From Brevibacillus fortis (GTDB lineage: Bacteria; Bacillota; Bacilli; Brevibacillales; Brevibacillaceae), in the NCBI RefSeq assembly GCF_003013395.1, contig NZ_PXZM01000023.1, forward strand, positions 62,001-126,000: a stretch of DNA of 64,000 nt, written 5' to 3'. This document shows positions 33,168-41,969 of this stretch, in pieces. The position numbers and the translations under genes were made by a program. How positions within the stretch are numbered: the first letter of the stretch is position 1; the number at the start of each line of letters is the position of its first letter. Under the pieces are notes generated by a model that worked only from the letters and a program-made list of their open reading frames with translations, ran no database searches and was not told the DNA's origin.

Positions 33168-34186
33168 ACCCCCACTTCCGTAGCAGTCTTGGTGTCGCCG
33201 TCCCACTCAGACGTATACATCCAGCAGCGTACTTTGCTTCCGTCTGCATACTCCAAGAGCTCAGGAAGCTTTGTATTGCACAATTCTGTGGCATGCGGGC
33301 AACGTGGAGCAAACCGGCATCCAACTGGCATGTTGAACGGACTGGGAACATTCCCTTTAATGGCTTGCAGCTCTTCCACGTCCTCATCCAGACGGGGGAG
33401 GGAGTTCATCAGCCCTACTGTATAGGGATGGCGTGGATTCGCGAACAGGTTTTGTGCAGTCGTGTACTCTACGACTTTCCCTGCGTACATGACCGCAACG
33501 CGATCGCATGTTTCAGCAACGACACCAAGATCATGGGTAATCATGATAATGCTCATGCCCATTTCGACTTGCAGCTTTTTCATCAGCTCGAGAATCTGCG
33601 CCTGAATGGTAACGTCCAAAGCTGTTGTCGGTTCATCCGCGATCAAAATTTCTGGGCGGCAGGCGAGAGCCATCGCGATCATGACGCGCTGGCGCATACC
33701 ACCAGACAATTCATGCGGCTCTTGCGTCGCGCGTTTTTCGGGGGAAGGAATACCGACCAGACGCAGCATGTCTACTGCTTTGTCCCACGCTTCCTTGCGT
33801 CCCATGTTTTGGTGCAGACGCAATACCTCTGCGATTTGTTCCCCCACCGAATAAACCGGATTAAGCGAGGTCATTGGCTCTTGGAAAATCATCGAAATCT
33901 CGTTGCCGCGGATCGTGCGCATGTCTGATTCCGATTTCTTCGTCAGGTCTTGCCCTTTGAAAAGGATTTCTCCTCCTACAATTTTTCCCGGAGGACTGGC
34001 AATCAAACGCAGGATGGAGAGGGAAGTGATACTTTTTCCACAGCCCGATTCTCCTACCAGACCTAATGTCTCTCCTCTATTTAGAGAGAAATCAACGCCG
34101 TGCACTGCTTTACTGACGCCATCTTCTGTGAAAAAATGCGTTTGCAGATTGCGAACGTCCAGGATGATATCTTGTTGTTCCGGCAT
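33164..34186 (-). CDS. dppD: dipeptide/oligopeptide ABC transporter ATPase (DppD/OppD type)
   Basis: The 340-residue ATPase has Walker [10 protein letters not shown] at about 45-53, a Q-loop, the signature [15 protein letters not shown] and Walker [13 protein letters not shown]. The C-terminal extension [15 protein letters not shown] is the second half of the usual D/F pair. It pairs with the following ATPase to drive import through the DppB/DppC channel. It is 12 nt downstream of dppB, and its ATG follows GGAGGGAT. Confidence 0.92.
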   Translation of the reverse strand: MPEQQDIILDVRNLQTHFFTEDGVSKAVHGVDFSLNRGETLGLVGESGCGKSITSLSILRLIASPPGKIVGGEILFKGQDLTKKSESDMRTIRGNEISMIFQEPMTSLNPVYSVGEQIAEVLRLHQNMGRKEAWDKAVDMLRLVGIPSPEKRATQEPHELSGGMRQRVMIAMALACRPEILIADEPTTALDVTIQAQILELMKKLQVEMGMSIIMITHDLGVVAETCDRVAVMYAGKVVEYTTAQNLFANPRHPYTVGLMNSLPRLDEDVEELQAIKGNVPSPFNMPVGCRFAPRCPHATELCNTKLPELLEYADGSKVRCWMYTSEWDGDTKTATEVGV

Positions 34187-34198
34187 GGTGATCCCTCC

Positions 34199-35119
34199 TT
34201 AGTTCAGATCAATTCGTTTATTGAAGTAGCGATACAATACATCGACGAGCAGGTTCACGAACACGAAGATAATGGAAGCGATCAGTACGCCGCCTTGTAC
34301 GACAGGCAAATCACGCATGCGGATCGCATCGACGATCAAACGACCCAAGCCGTTGATGGCAAATACGGATTCTACGAGAACCGTACCACCCAAAAGGAAA
34401 CCGAACTGCAAGCCAACGACGGTAATAATCGGGATCAACGCGTTTTTCAGTGCGTGCTTGTAAACGATGACAGATTCTCTCAAGCCTTTTGCTTTTGCTG
34501 TGCGGATGTAGTCTTGACGCACGACGTCGAGCATACTGGAGCGAGTCATACGAGCAACGATGGCAGCCCCAGCGGTACCGAGTGTGATCGCTGGCAAAAT
34601 CATGTGCTTCCAGGTGCCCCAGCCTGCGACAGGGAAGAGTTGCAGTTTGACGGAAAACGTGTAGATCAAGCTCAAGCCGAGCCAAAAGCTTGGCAAGGAT
34701 ACACCGAGCAAAGCAATGACCATGATTGTTATATCAGCAGCAGAGTATTGCTTGGTAGCAGAGATGATACCTGCGATCATTCCGAGTACAACCGTTACAA
34801 AAATACTGGCAATGGCGAGTTCGATGGTAGCCGGCAAGCGTGCCATGATCTCATCCCACACGGGGAGATTAGAACGAAGTGATGTACCTAGATCACCTTG
34901 GAACACGTTTAAGACATATTGAGCGTACTGAACCATGATGGGTTGATCCAAGCCGAGTTGTGTACGCATTTTTGCAATCGTTTCTGCAGAAGCGCCTTCA
35001 CCGGCGAGCAATACAGCCGGGTCTCCAGGAACCATTTGCATGATCAAAAAGACGACCAGAATGACACCGAGCAGGACGGGAATCATCTGCAGCAGGCGAC
35101 GGATAATGTAAACAAACAT
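34199..35119 (-). CDS. dppB: dipeptide/oligopeptide ABC transporter permease (DppB type)
   Basis: The 306-residue permease has six membrane helices. The opening [19 protein letters not shown] is typical of DppB. An extracytoplasmic segment with [15 protein letters not shown] follows, and the EAA loop is [24 protein letters not shown]. It is 13 nt downstream of dppC. Confidence 0.92.
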   Translation of the reverse strand: MFVYIIRRLLQMIPVLLGVILVVFLIMQMVPGDPAVLLAGEGASAETIAKMRTQLGLDQPIMVQYAQYVLNVFQGDLGTSLRSNLPVWDEIMARLPATIELAIASIFVTVVLGMIAGIISATKQYSAADITIMVIALLGVSLPSFWLGLSLIYTFSVKLQLFPVAGWGTWKHMILPAITLGTAGAAIVARMTRSSMLDVVRQDYIRTAKAKGLRESVIVYKHALKNALIPIITVVGLQFGFLLGGTVLVESVFAINGLGRLIVDAIRMRDLPVVQGGVLIASIIFVFVNLLVDVLYRYFNKRIDLN

Positions 35120-35132
35120 GAAGCATTCCCTC

Positions 35133-36032
35133 CTATTGTTTCATTCGTGGATCGAGAGCGTCCCTGAGGCCGTCTCCAAAGATGTTGAAGCCGAGAACAA
35201 GAGTTGCAATCGCGAAACCAGGGAACATGGCCAGATGCGGAGCGGTAAACAAGAAGTCGCGTCCGTTACTGAGCATGGCGCCCCACTCCGGCAGAGGCGG
35301 CTGTGCTCCCAGTCCAAGGAACGAAAGGCCAGCGGCGGATAGAATCGCGGTAGCTAGACGCATCGTTGCCTGTACGATAATAGGAGACAAAATGTTTGGA
35401 AAAATGTGTTTAAAGATAATCGTCAAGTCGTTGGCACCGAGTGAGCGGATCGCATCGATGTATTCCAGCTTTTTTACAGTCAAGGTAGAACCGCGGACGA
35501 TCCGTGCAAATACAGGAATCGAGAAGATACCAACGGCAATCATGACGTTAAAGAGACTTGGGCCAAGTGCACTTACGATAGCCAGTGAAAGCAGGATTCC
35601 CGGGAAGGCGAGCAGTACATCGATAATACGGGAGATGACCGTGTCTACCCAGCCTCCGTAGTAACCGGATAATAAGCCGAGAATAATTCCGAAAAATGCA
35701 CCAATGAAGACTGCGACAAATCCGACGGACATCGAGAGCTGCGTTCCGTATAAAAGACGGCTCATTACATCCCGACCTTTGTCGTCGGTACCCATCCAGT
35801 GTTCAGCAGATGGTGGCTTCAACTTGTTAACCAAGTCAATTTCATATGGATCGTAGGGAGCGATGAATGGTGCCAACAGGGCAATCACGATGTAAAAAAT
35901 CACGATACAGCCGCCTACCATGGCGAGTTTGTTTTTTCGTAGTTTCCTGTAAAAAGTCCGCCATCTGCTAGGGCGAGCAGCCGCTGCTTTCGGCGGAAGA
36001 GCTTGATTGGTTGGTGCAATCTCAACCTTCAT
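35133..36032 (-). CDS. dppC: dipeptide/oligopeptide ABC transporter permease (DppC type)
   Basis: The 299-residue permease has the DppC N-terminal cytoplasmic segment (WRTFYRKLRKNKLAMVGG), a conserved external loop with PYDPYEIDL and HWMGTDDKGRDV, six helices and the EAA loop SIPVFARIVRGSTLTVKKLEYI. It is the first gene of the transporter operon. No substrate-binding lipoprotein is encoded in or near the operon, which is unusual, so the binding protein must be elsewhere. It is divergent from the amidohydrolase genes across 180 nt that carry phased repeats. Confidence 0.92.
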   Translation of the reverse strand: MKVEIAPTNQALPPKAAAARPSRWRTFYRKLRKNKLAMVGGCIVIFYIVIALLAPFIAPYDPYEIDLVNKLKPPSAEHWMGTDDKGRDVMSRLLYGTQLSMSVGFVAVFIGAFFGIILGLLSGYYGGWVDTVISRIIDVLLAFPGILLSLAIVSALGPSLFNVMIAVGIFSIPVFARIVRGSTLTVKKLEYIDAIRSLGANDLTIIFKHIFPNILSPIIVQATMRLATAILSAAGLSFLGLGAQPPLPEWGAMLSNGRDFLFTAPHLAMFPGFAIATLVLGFNIFGDGLRDALDPRMKQ

Positions 36033-36082
36033 GGTGTAACCCCTCCTTTGCTTACGTCAAAGTTATCAGAAAAATGTACGAA

Positions 36083-36142
36083 GTAAAGGCAATTTGAACA
36101 AGTCGTAAAAATAGTGAAAATAGACGTAAAGATTGTGCAAAT
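36083..36142 (+). promoter_or_regulatory. three direct repeats phased at 21-22 bp upstream of the amidohydrolase operon
   Basis: Units start at 36083 (GTAAAGGCAATTTGAAC), 36105 (GTAAAAATAGTGAAAAT) and 36126 (GTAAAGATTGTGCAAAT). The last 17-mer recurs exactly upstream of the amidohydrolase at 53863. Spacing of two helical turns in the same orientation is how AraC-type proteins arrange half-sites. A possible -10, TAGATAAT, follows at about 36160. Confidence 0.6.
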
Positions 36143-36212
36143 CAAGTCTTTCGGCTTCTTAGATAATGGGGGAGAAAGGAATGGAGAGAGACAAAGAGAG
36201 GGTGGATAATGG

Positions 36213-37454
36213 ATGGGCGTTACCTATTGGTTGACCAATGTTCGTTTGGAGACGGGTTACCGTCGGGAAAACGGTGTCGTCACGGGGACAGAGGCATCCT
36301 TGTTTCACATTTTGGTAAAAGACGGAAAATTCGCGCGTATTTTACCGGCGACAGAGAAGCTTACAGACGGTATTTTGCAAAAGGATGCAAAAGGCTTATT
36401 GGCACTCCCATCTTTCGTAGAGAAGCATGTTCATTTGGACAAAACGCTTCAGGGAGAACCATGGCGGGCCGTCATTCCTGTGTCCAATATTATTGAGCGC
36501 TGCGAAATTGAGAAGCGTACACTGCCGGAATTGCCGACAACCACACAAGAGCGTGCTGAGAATCTGTTGGAGATCCTCTTGTCCTATGGCTCGACACACG
36601 TGCGTACACATGTGGACATTTACCCAGAAGTGGGAATCTCCAATTTAGAATCAGTAAAAGCAGCATTAGCAACTTACGCGGATCGGGTCACACATGAGAT
36701 CGTGGCGTTTCCGCAGCATGGCTTGTTGCGAACGGATGCAAAAGCACTCTTGCGTGAGGCATTGCGTCAAGGGGCGACTCATGTTGGGGGCGTAGACCCA
36801 GCTAATGTGGATGGCGATATAGAAGAATCGTTGCACCAAATGATGGAGCTGGCGGTAGAAGCAAACGCAGGGGTGGACTTGCATTTGCATGACCCGGGAC
36901 ATTTGGGAACTTATACGATGAAGCGACTGGCTGCAATGACTGTTGACGCTGGCTGGCAAGGGCGCGTAGCAATCAGCCATGCGTTTGCTCTCGGAGACAT
37001 TCCTGTACAAGAAGCAGAAGAGATGGCGACGATCCTGCGGGAAGCGGGCATCACAATCATCACCAGCGTGCCGTTTAGCCGCGTCATTCCACCTGTGCAG
37101 CTGTTGCACCAAAATGGCGTAGACGTTGCGGTCGGCTGCGACAACATTTTTGATACGTGGCAGCCATACGGAAATGGTGATGTGCTGGAGCGTCTCTGGC
37201 GACTGGCTGAACGCAACCGTTGGCTGGATGAGCTGTCCCTATCTCAATCGCTGCGTTTTATCACAGGTGGCAAAACGACGCTGGATGCCAATGGAACACA
37301 GCTGTGGCCAGCACAAGGGGAAGACGCTAGCCTGATCCTCGTGGATGCAACCTGCTCAGCAGAAGCGATCGCGCGCCGTGCCAACCGACAGGCAGTATTT
37401 TTCAAAGGCAATCTCGCTTCTGGTCAAATGGAAGAAGTGAACGTTACGTTGTAG
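36213..37454 (+). CDS. CodA-like amidohydrolase, paralogue 1
   Basis: The 413-residue amidohydrolase resembles cytosine deaminase. Metal ligands are H72 and H74 in EKHVHLDK, His in LHLHDPGHLG, His in ISHAFALGD and Asp in GCDNIFDTW. The residue matching the substrate-binding Gln of CodA is kept (FPQHG), but the acid that follows the third ligand is Asp (HLHDP) rather than the Glu of CodA, so the substrate may differ. GGTGG precedes the ATG. It is first of three tandem paralogues (16- and 34-nt gaps), divergent from the dipeptide-type transporter. It may hydrolyse a cyclic amide or amidine brought in by it (inference). Confidence 0.85.
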   Translation: MGVTYWLTNVRLETGYRRENGVVTGTEASLFHILVKDGKFARILPATEKLTDGILQKDAKGLLALPSFVEKHVHLDKTLQGEPWRAVIPVSNIIERCEIEKRTLPELPTTTQERAENLLEILLSYGSTHVRTHVDIYPEVGISNLESVKAALATYADRVTHEIVAFPQHGLLRTDAKALLREALRQGATHVGGVDPANVDGDIEESLHQMMELAVEANAGVDLHLHDPGHLGTYTMKRLAAMTVDAGWQGRVAISHAFALGDIPVQEAEEMATILREAGITIITSVPFSRVIPPVQLLHQNGVDVAVGCDNIFDTWQPYGNGDVLERLWRLAERNRWLDELSLSQSLRFITGGKTTLDANGTQLWPAQGEDASLILVDATCSAEAIARRANRQAVFFKGNLASGQMEEVNVTL

Positions 37455-37469
37455 AGGAGTGAAAAGCCG

Positions 37470-38693
37470 GTGAAATCTTCTCCTTATTGGATCGTCAACG
37501 CTCGATTGGAAATGGGATATGAGTGGGAAGAAGGCGTGATCAGTGGAACGCGGACAGAGATGTGCGATTTGCTCATCGAGAATGGAAAAATCACACGGAT
37601 TGTCCCTTCCAGTGAGATTTTGGAGGATGGGCTGCCGAAAAAGGACGCGAAAGGCTTATTGATTTTGCCGTCTATGGCCGAGAAGCACATTCATCTGGAA
37701 AAAACGTATTACGGCGGCCCATGGAAGGCAACAACTCCTGTTAAAAACTTGTTCGAACGCCACGCTGAGGACAGAGGGCTGTTGCCGATGTATCTCAAAC
37801 AGGCTCAGACAGGAGCAGAAAATATTCTCTCGCTACTGGTGCAAACAGGCGTTACGCATGTAAGGACGCATTGTCATGTGGACCCACAAGTTGGTCTTGG
37901 GTTTTTGGAAGGAATGAAGAATGCTTTCGAGACATATGCAGACCGCTTGTCCCACGAAATCGTTGCTTTTCCTCACTATGGCATGCTACGTACTGAAGCG
38001 CGAGACACGGTACGCGAGGCACTGCGTCAAGGCGCCACACATGTAGGTGGCGTCGATCCAGGTGGGGTAGACGGCGATATCGAGCGTTCCCTGCAAACGA
38101 TGCTAGAGCTGGCAGTCGAAGCGGATGCCGACATTGATATGCATTTGCATGATCCGGGGCATCTCGGAGTATTTACGATGAAGCGCCTCGCTGCTCTGAC
38201 TGAAGAGGCAGGCTGGCAGGGACGTGTCACGATTAGTCATGCGATGGGATTAGGCGATGTTTCACAGGAGGAAGCAAGAGAGATGGCACAACACCTCGCC
38301 TCCCTTGGCATTTCCATTGCATCGACAGTGCCGATTAATCGCCCGACCATTCCGATTCCGTTGCTGCATCAAGAAGGAGTTGCCGTCATGCTTGGAAACG
38401 ACAGCTTGACCGACAACTGGACACCCTTTGGCAGTGGAGACTTGTTGGAAAAAGCAGGACGACTGGCTGAACGCTTCCGCTTGACGGATGAAAGATCGTT
38501 AGGCGTAGCACTCGGCTTCGTGACAGAAGGGCGGATCACTCTCGATGAAGCGGGGAATCGCCTGTGGCCGTTGGTTGGAGATGAGGCGAGTTTGATGGCG
38601 GTCGAAGCGATATGTTCAGCAGAAGCAGTTGCGAGACGTGCGAAGCGCAAGGTCGTTCTTTTCCAGGGCAACCGGGTAGCGGGTGAGTGGTAG
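37470..38693 (+). CDS. CodA-like amidohydrolase, paralogue 2
   Basis: This 407-residue protein is clearly paralogous to its neighbours over the full length. Ligands are EKHIHLEK, MHLHDPGHLG, ISHAMGLGD and GNDSLTDNW. Two positions differ from the other copies: LEK replaces LDK after the HxH, and FPHYG replaces FPQxG, so the usual substrate-binding Gln is His. It probably acts on a different substrate from paralogues 1 and 3. The GTG start at 37470 has GAGGAG upstream, and that site overlaps the preceding stop codon region. Confidence 0.84.
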   Translation: MKSSPYWIVNARLEMGYEWEEGVISGTRTEMCDLLIENGKITRIVPSSEILEDGLPKKDAKGLLILPSMAEKHIHLEKTYYGGPWKATTPVKNLFERHAEDRGLLPMYLKQAQTGAENILSLLVQTGVTHVRTHCHVDPQVGLGFLEGMKNAFETYADRLSHEIVAFPHYGMLRTEARDTVREALRQGATHVGGVDPGGVDGDIERSLQTMLELAVEADADIDMHLHDPGHLGVFTMKRLAALTEEAGWQGRVTISHAMGLGDVSQEEAREMAQHLASLGISIASTVPINRPTIPIPLLHQEGVAVMLGNDSLTDNWTPFGSGDLLEKAGRLAERFRLTDERSLGVALGFVTEGRITLDEAGNRLWPLVGDEASLMAVEAICSAEAVARRAKRKVVLFQGNRVAGEW

Positions 38694-38727
38694 TACTACT
38701 TTTAAATAGAAAGGATGTCATGGATAG

Positions 38728-39945
38728 ATGTCTACAGCCTATTGGATAACCAACGTCCGCTTGGAGAGCGGATACCGCAAAGAAAATGACAAGGTGGTTG
38801 CTACAGATACTGAAGTGGCGCATCTATTAATAGAAGACGGACGAATTGCACAGATCGTGAAGGGAGCTATCCCACAAACCGAGCTGCCAACGAAGGATGC
38901 CAGTGGTCTGTTGGCACTGCCGTCATTTAGGGATATGCACATCCACATCGATAAAACGTATTATGGCGGTCCTTGGAAAGCCGTTACGCCCGTGAAAAAC
39001 ATCTTGGGTCGACTGGAAGAAGAGAGCCAGCTCATGCCGAAGCTGCTGCCAACAGCCCAAGAGCGCGCAGAAAAAATGTTGGAATTGCTGCTGACCGCAG
39101 GCTCCACCCATATTCGCTCCCATTGTAATATCGATCCGTATATCGGACTCAAGAACCTGGAAGCGACCATGGCAGCACTGGAAGCCTTCAGCGGCCGACT
39201 GTATTGCGAGGTCGTTGCCTTTCCGCAGCAAGGCCTTCTGCGGAGTAACCAAGTGGAGAACATCCGTCAAGCCTTGAAAATGGGCGCGACCTACGTTGGT
39301 GGTGTAGACCCGGCAACCGTCGATCAAAACATCGAGAAATCGCTCGCTACCATTTTTGAGCTGGCAGTCGAGGCAAATGCGCCAATCGACGTTCACTTGC
39401 ATGACCCGGATCATCTCGGGGTGTTTACATTCAAGCGACTGGCTAAAATGACAGAAGAAGCAGGGTGGCAAGGTCGAGTTACCATCAGCCATGCCAACTC
39501 CCTTGCTGACATCAGTCTGGAAGAAGCAGGCGAAGTAGCAGAAATGCTCGCTGGCTTGGGCATTTCGATCACTTCCACTGTACCAGTGAACAGAGGGACG
39601 ATTCCGATCCCATTGCTACATGAGAAAGGCGTTTCGGTCTCTCTCGGAGACGACAGTATTACCGATCACTGGTCGCCATTTGGACAAGGCGACAGCTTGG
39701 AAAAAGCAGGCCGCTTGGCAGAACGCTTCCGCATGCAGGACGAGCGTTCCCTGTCCCAAGCACTGGGCTTCATTACAGGCGGGAAGACGCCGCTGGATAA
39801 AGAGGGCAACCGCATGTGGCCGAATGTTGGCGACGAGGCGGATATCGTATTCGTTCATGCATCCTCAGCGGCAGAGGCTGTTGCACGTCGTGCGAAGCGT
39901 CAAGCAGTCATGTTTCGTGGGAATGTCGTTTCTGGGGCTTTGTAA
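38728..39945 (+). CDS. CodA-like amidohydrolase, paralogue 3
   Basis: This 405-residue member of the tandem set has ligands DMHIHIDK, VHLHDPDHLG, ISHANSLAD and GDDSITDHW, with FPQQG retained. Here the first His pair follows R-D rather than V-E. It closes the operon and is followed by a hairpin terminator. The ATG at 38728 has AAAGGATG upstream at a longish distance. Together the three genes suggest gene amplification followed by divergence in the active site. Confidence 0.84.
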   Translation: MSTAYWITNVRLESGYRKENDKVVATDTEVAHLLIEDGRIAQIVKGAIPQTELPTKDASGLLALPSFRDMHIHIDKTYYGGPWKAVTPVKNILGRLEEESQLMPKLLPTAQERAEKMLELLLTAGSTHIRSHCNIDPYIGLKNLEATMAALEAFSGRLYCEVVAFPQQGLLRSNQVENIRQALKMGATYVGGVDPATVDQNIEKSLATIFELAVEANAPIDVHLHDPDHLGVFTFKRLAKMTEEAGWQGRVTISHANSLADISLEEAGEVAEMLAGLGISITSTVPVNRGTIPIPLLHEKGVSVSLGDDSITDHWSPFGQGDSLEKAGRLAERFRMQDERSLSQALGFITGGKTPLDKEGNRMWPNVGDEADIVFVHASSAAEAVARRAKRQAVMFRGNVVSGAL

Positions 39946-39964
39946 AATCGAAAATGAAATCATA

Positions 39965-39997
39965 AAAAGGCAGAACCATAGGGTTTTGCCTTTATTC
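39965..39997 (+). terminator. terminator of the amidohydrolase operon
   Basis: AAAGGCAGAACC pairs with GGTTTTGCCTTT over a short loop and is followed by a T-rich tail. Confidence 0.8.
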
Positions 39998-40141
39998 TTT
40001 TTGTAAGTGGTTATAGTTTCCAAAATAAGGGATTTATTTTCGTTTATCTTAGTTTATACCAATTTTATTAAACAATGGTTTCTATTTGCGTTACTATTAG
40101 TAAATCTCATATTTTTCAGATATTTTTTGGGGGGTGTCATT

Positions 40142-40816
40142 TTGTCGTTCATTGCAGAGACAAAAAACGTTGAACGCACGTTTGGTAGAGGGGCAGCTGC
40201 TGTCAGAGCGCTTGCGGGCGTAGAAATGCGCGTAGAGTCAGGACGACTGCTCGTATTAAAAGGCAGATCAGGATCAGGAAAAACCACGCTATTAAACCTT
40301 TTGGGCGGTCTTGATCGTCCGACGGTAGGAAGCGTGTACTTTCAGGGACGAGAAATCGGCCAGCTATCGGATCATGAGCGAACGAGGATCAGGCAAAAGA
40401 ACATGGCATTTATCTTTCAGTCGTTTGGTTTGCTTCCGCTGATGTCAGCCGCTGAAAACGTCGAGTTTGGACTCCGGCTGTCAGGGGTGCCTGCTGCCGA
40501 ATGGAAGGAGCGTGTTCGCGAATCGCTTGATATCGTTGGACTGTCCAAACGGGCGAATCATCGGCCATTTGAGATGTCCGGTGGAGAACAGCAGCGCTGT
40601 GCGATTGCCAGAGCTGTTGCGAACAGGCCGACATTACTACTGGCGGATGAGCCGACAGCTGAGCTGGATAGTAAAACGGGTCTGCAAATTAGCCGTCTGT
40701 TTCGCCATCTGGTCGATGAAGGCGCTATGAGCATTGTTATGACGACACATGATCCTGGTGTAATGGAGGTGGCGGACGATGTCTATGAATTGGAGGACGG
40801 TCGTATCAAGGAATAG
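40142..40816 (+). CDS. MacB/LolD-type ABC transporter ATPase
   Basis: The 224-residue ATPase has Walker A GRSGSGKTT, the signature MSGGEQQRCAIARAV and Walker [13 protein letters not shown]. The TTG at 40142 after GGGGGGTG is preferred. The frame is open to 40007, but that stretch would add an unusual 45-residue hydrophobic N-terminus and lacks a ribosome site. It overlaps the adaptor gene by 38 nt and is the first of a four-gene export system with a lipoprotein adaptor, a large FtsX-type permease and a second ATPase. Confidence 0.88.
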   Translation: MSFIAETKNVERTFGRGAAAVRALAGVEMRVESGRLLVLKGRSGSGKTTLLNLLGGLDRPTVGSVYFQGREIGQLSDHERTRIRQKNMAFIFQSFGLLPLMSAAENVEFGLRLSGVPAAEWKERVRESLDIVGLSKRANHRPFEMSGGEQQRCAIARAVANRPTLLLADEPTAELDSKTGLQISRLFRHLVDEGAMSIVMTTHDPGVMEVADDVYELEDGRIKE

Positions 40817-41957
40817 CAAATTAAAATGGGCGTATGTAACCGTGTTCCTTTTGTTGACGGGCTGCTCCCTTTTTCCTAAGGAAGAGGAGGTTCTGGCTCC
40901 GCCATTAGTAGAGCCGTCCCCTATCAAATACGAGGTGGCAGAAGTTTTACAAGGAACGATAGTAAAAAGTGTGAAAGGAAACGCCTCCTTCACGACCGTG
41001 AAAACGGCGGAGCTCTCTTTCCCAGAGACGAAGGGACTGCGGCTGAAGTCGTTCTCTGTCCAAGGAGGCGATCAGGTGAAAAAAGGACAGGTACTTGCTG
41101 AATTGGATGCGGCTGAAATGGAGAGGGCGATCGAGTCGGCAAAGTATGAAGTGGAGAAGGCAAAGCTGGAGCTGCTTGAAGCCCAGCAGGATAATCACTA
41201 CGAAGTCGAATCTGCCAAGCTGGACGTATTGAAGGCAGAGATGAACGCCAAGGTAAACGAGACCAAGCTAGCTAAGATCGAATTGGAAAAGACTAAGCTG
41301 GACTTGGCGAAATTGCAGGATCCCAAGCAGCGGCAGTACGTGGTGGATCGTGCCAAGCTGAACGTGAAGCAAAAAGAGATAGACCTGAACAGCCTGCAAA
41401 AGCGATGGGCCGAGACCAAGCTGATCTCTCCCTTTGACGGCGTCGTGCTTTTCACAAGCAACAAGCAGGTGGGGGAAGAGGTGGACGCGCATCAAAAGTT
41501 GGTAACCATAGGTGATCCAACCAAGCTGTTCGTGGTGTATACCGCTCCCGAGAGAGAGGCTCTGCAAGACGTTCGGGAAGGGATGAAAGTCATTCTCTCG
41601 GGTAAAGACGGCGAAAATGGAGAGGGGACAGTTGTTCAGACACCCCTGCATGTCCCAGCCAATTTACCAGAGGATTTGACAAATCTGTATCAGAGGAGTC
41701 TTCTGATTTCACCGAAAATTCCCCCGAAGGGCTTAGAGATCGGGACAGGAGTCAGTATTGAAGTGATTGTGGACAAGCAGGATCAGGTGCTCATCATACC
41801 GAGAAAAGCACTTCATGATGTATTGGGTAGGAAGTACGTTCGGGTGCTCGACGGGAATAGCAAGAAGGAAGTGGACGTGGAGACCGGCATCATGACCCAG
41901 ACGGAGGTTGAGGTTCGCAAAGGTCTTTCGGCAGGCCAACTGGTTATTTTGGAATAG
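40779..41957 (+). CDS. membrane-fusion (HlyD/MacA-type) lipoprotein of the export system
   Basis: The 392-residue protein has a lipoprotein signal with lipobox LLTG-C29, then a lipoyl/barrel-sandwich segment (SFSVQGGDQVKKGQVLAELD). A long coiled-coil hairpin of Lys/Glu/Leu-rich helices (about 110-225) follows, then the second lipoyl half (ISPFDGVVLFTSNKQVGEEV) and beta-barrel domains. In Gram-positive bacteria such adaptors sit on the outer face of the membrane and work with MacB-like permeases to export peptides or drugs. The start overlaps the ATPase gene, and GGAGG lies 9 nt upstream. Confidence 0.9.
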   Translation: MSMNWRTVVSRNSKLKWAYVTVFLLLTGCSLFPKEEEVLAPPLVEPSPIKYEVAEVLQGTIVKSVKGNASFTTVKTAELSFPETKGLRLKSFSVQGGDQVKKGQVLAELDAAEMERAIESAKYEVEKAKLELLEAQQDNHYEVESAKLDVLKAEMNAKVNETKLAKIELEKTKLDLAKLQDPKQRQYVVDRAKLNVKQKEIDLNSLQKRWAETKLISPFDGVVLFTSNKQVGEEVDAHQKLVTIGDPTKLFVVYTAPEREALQDVREGMKVILSGKDGENGEGTVVQTPLHVPANLPEDLTNLYQRSLLISPKIPPKGLEIGTGVSIEVIVDKQDQVLIIPRKALHDVLGRKYVRVLDGNSKKEVDVETGIMTQTEVEVRKGLSAGQLVILE

Positions 41958-41969
41958 GGGGACAATCTT

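Noticed and set aside
40007-40141. An N-terminal hydrophobic extension of the first export ATPase
   Set aside because: No ribosome site was found at 40007. A TTG with GGGGGGTG at 40142 gives the normal family length.
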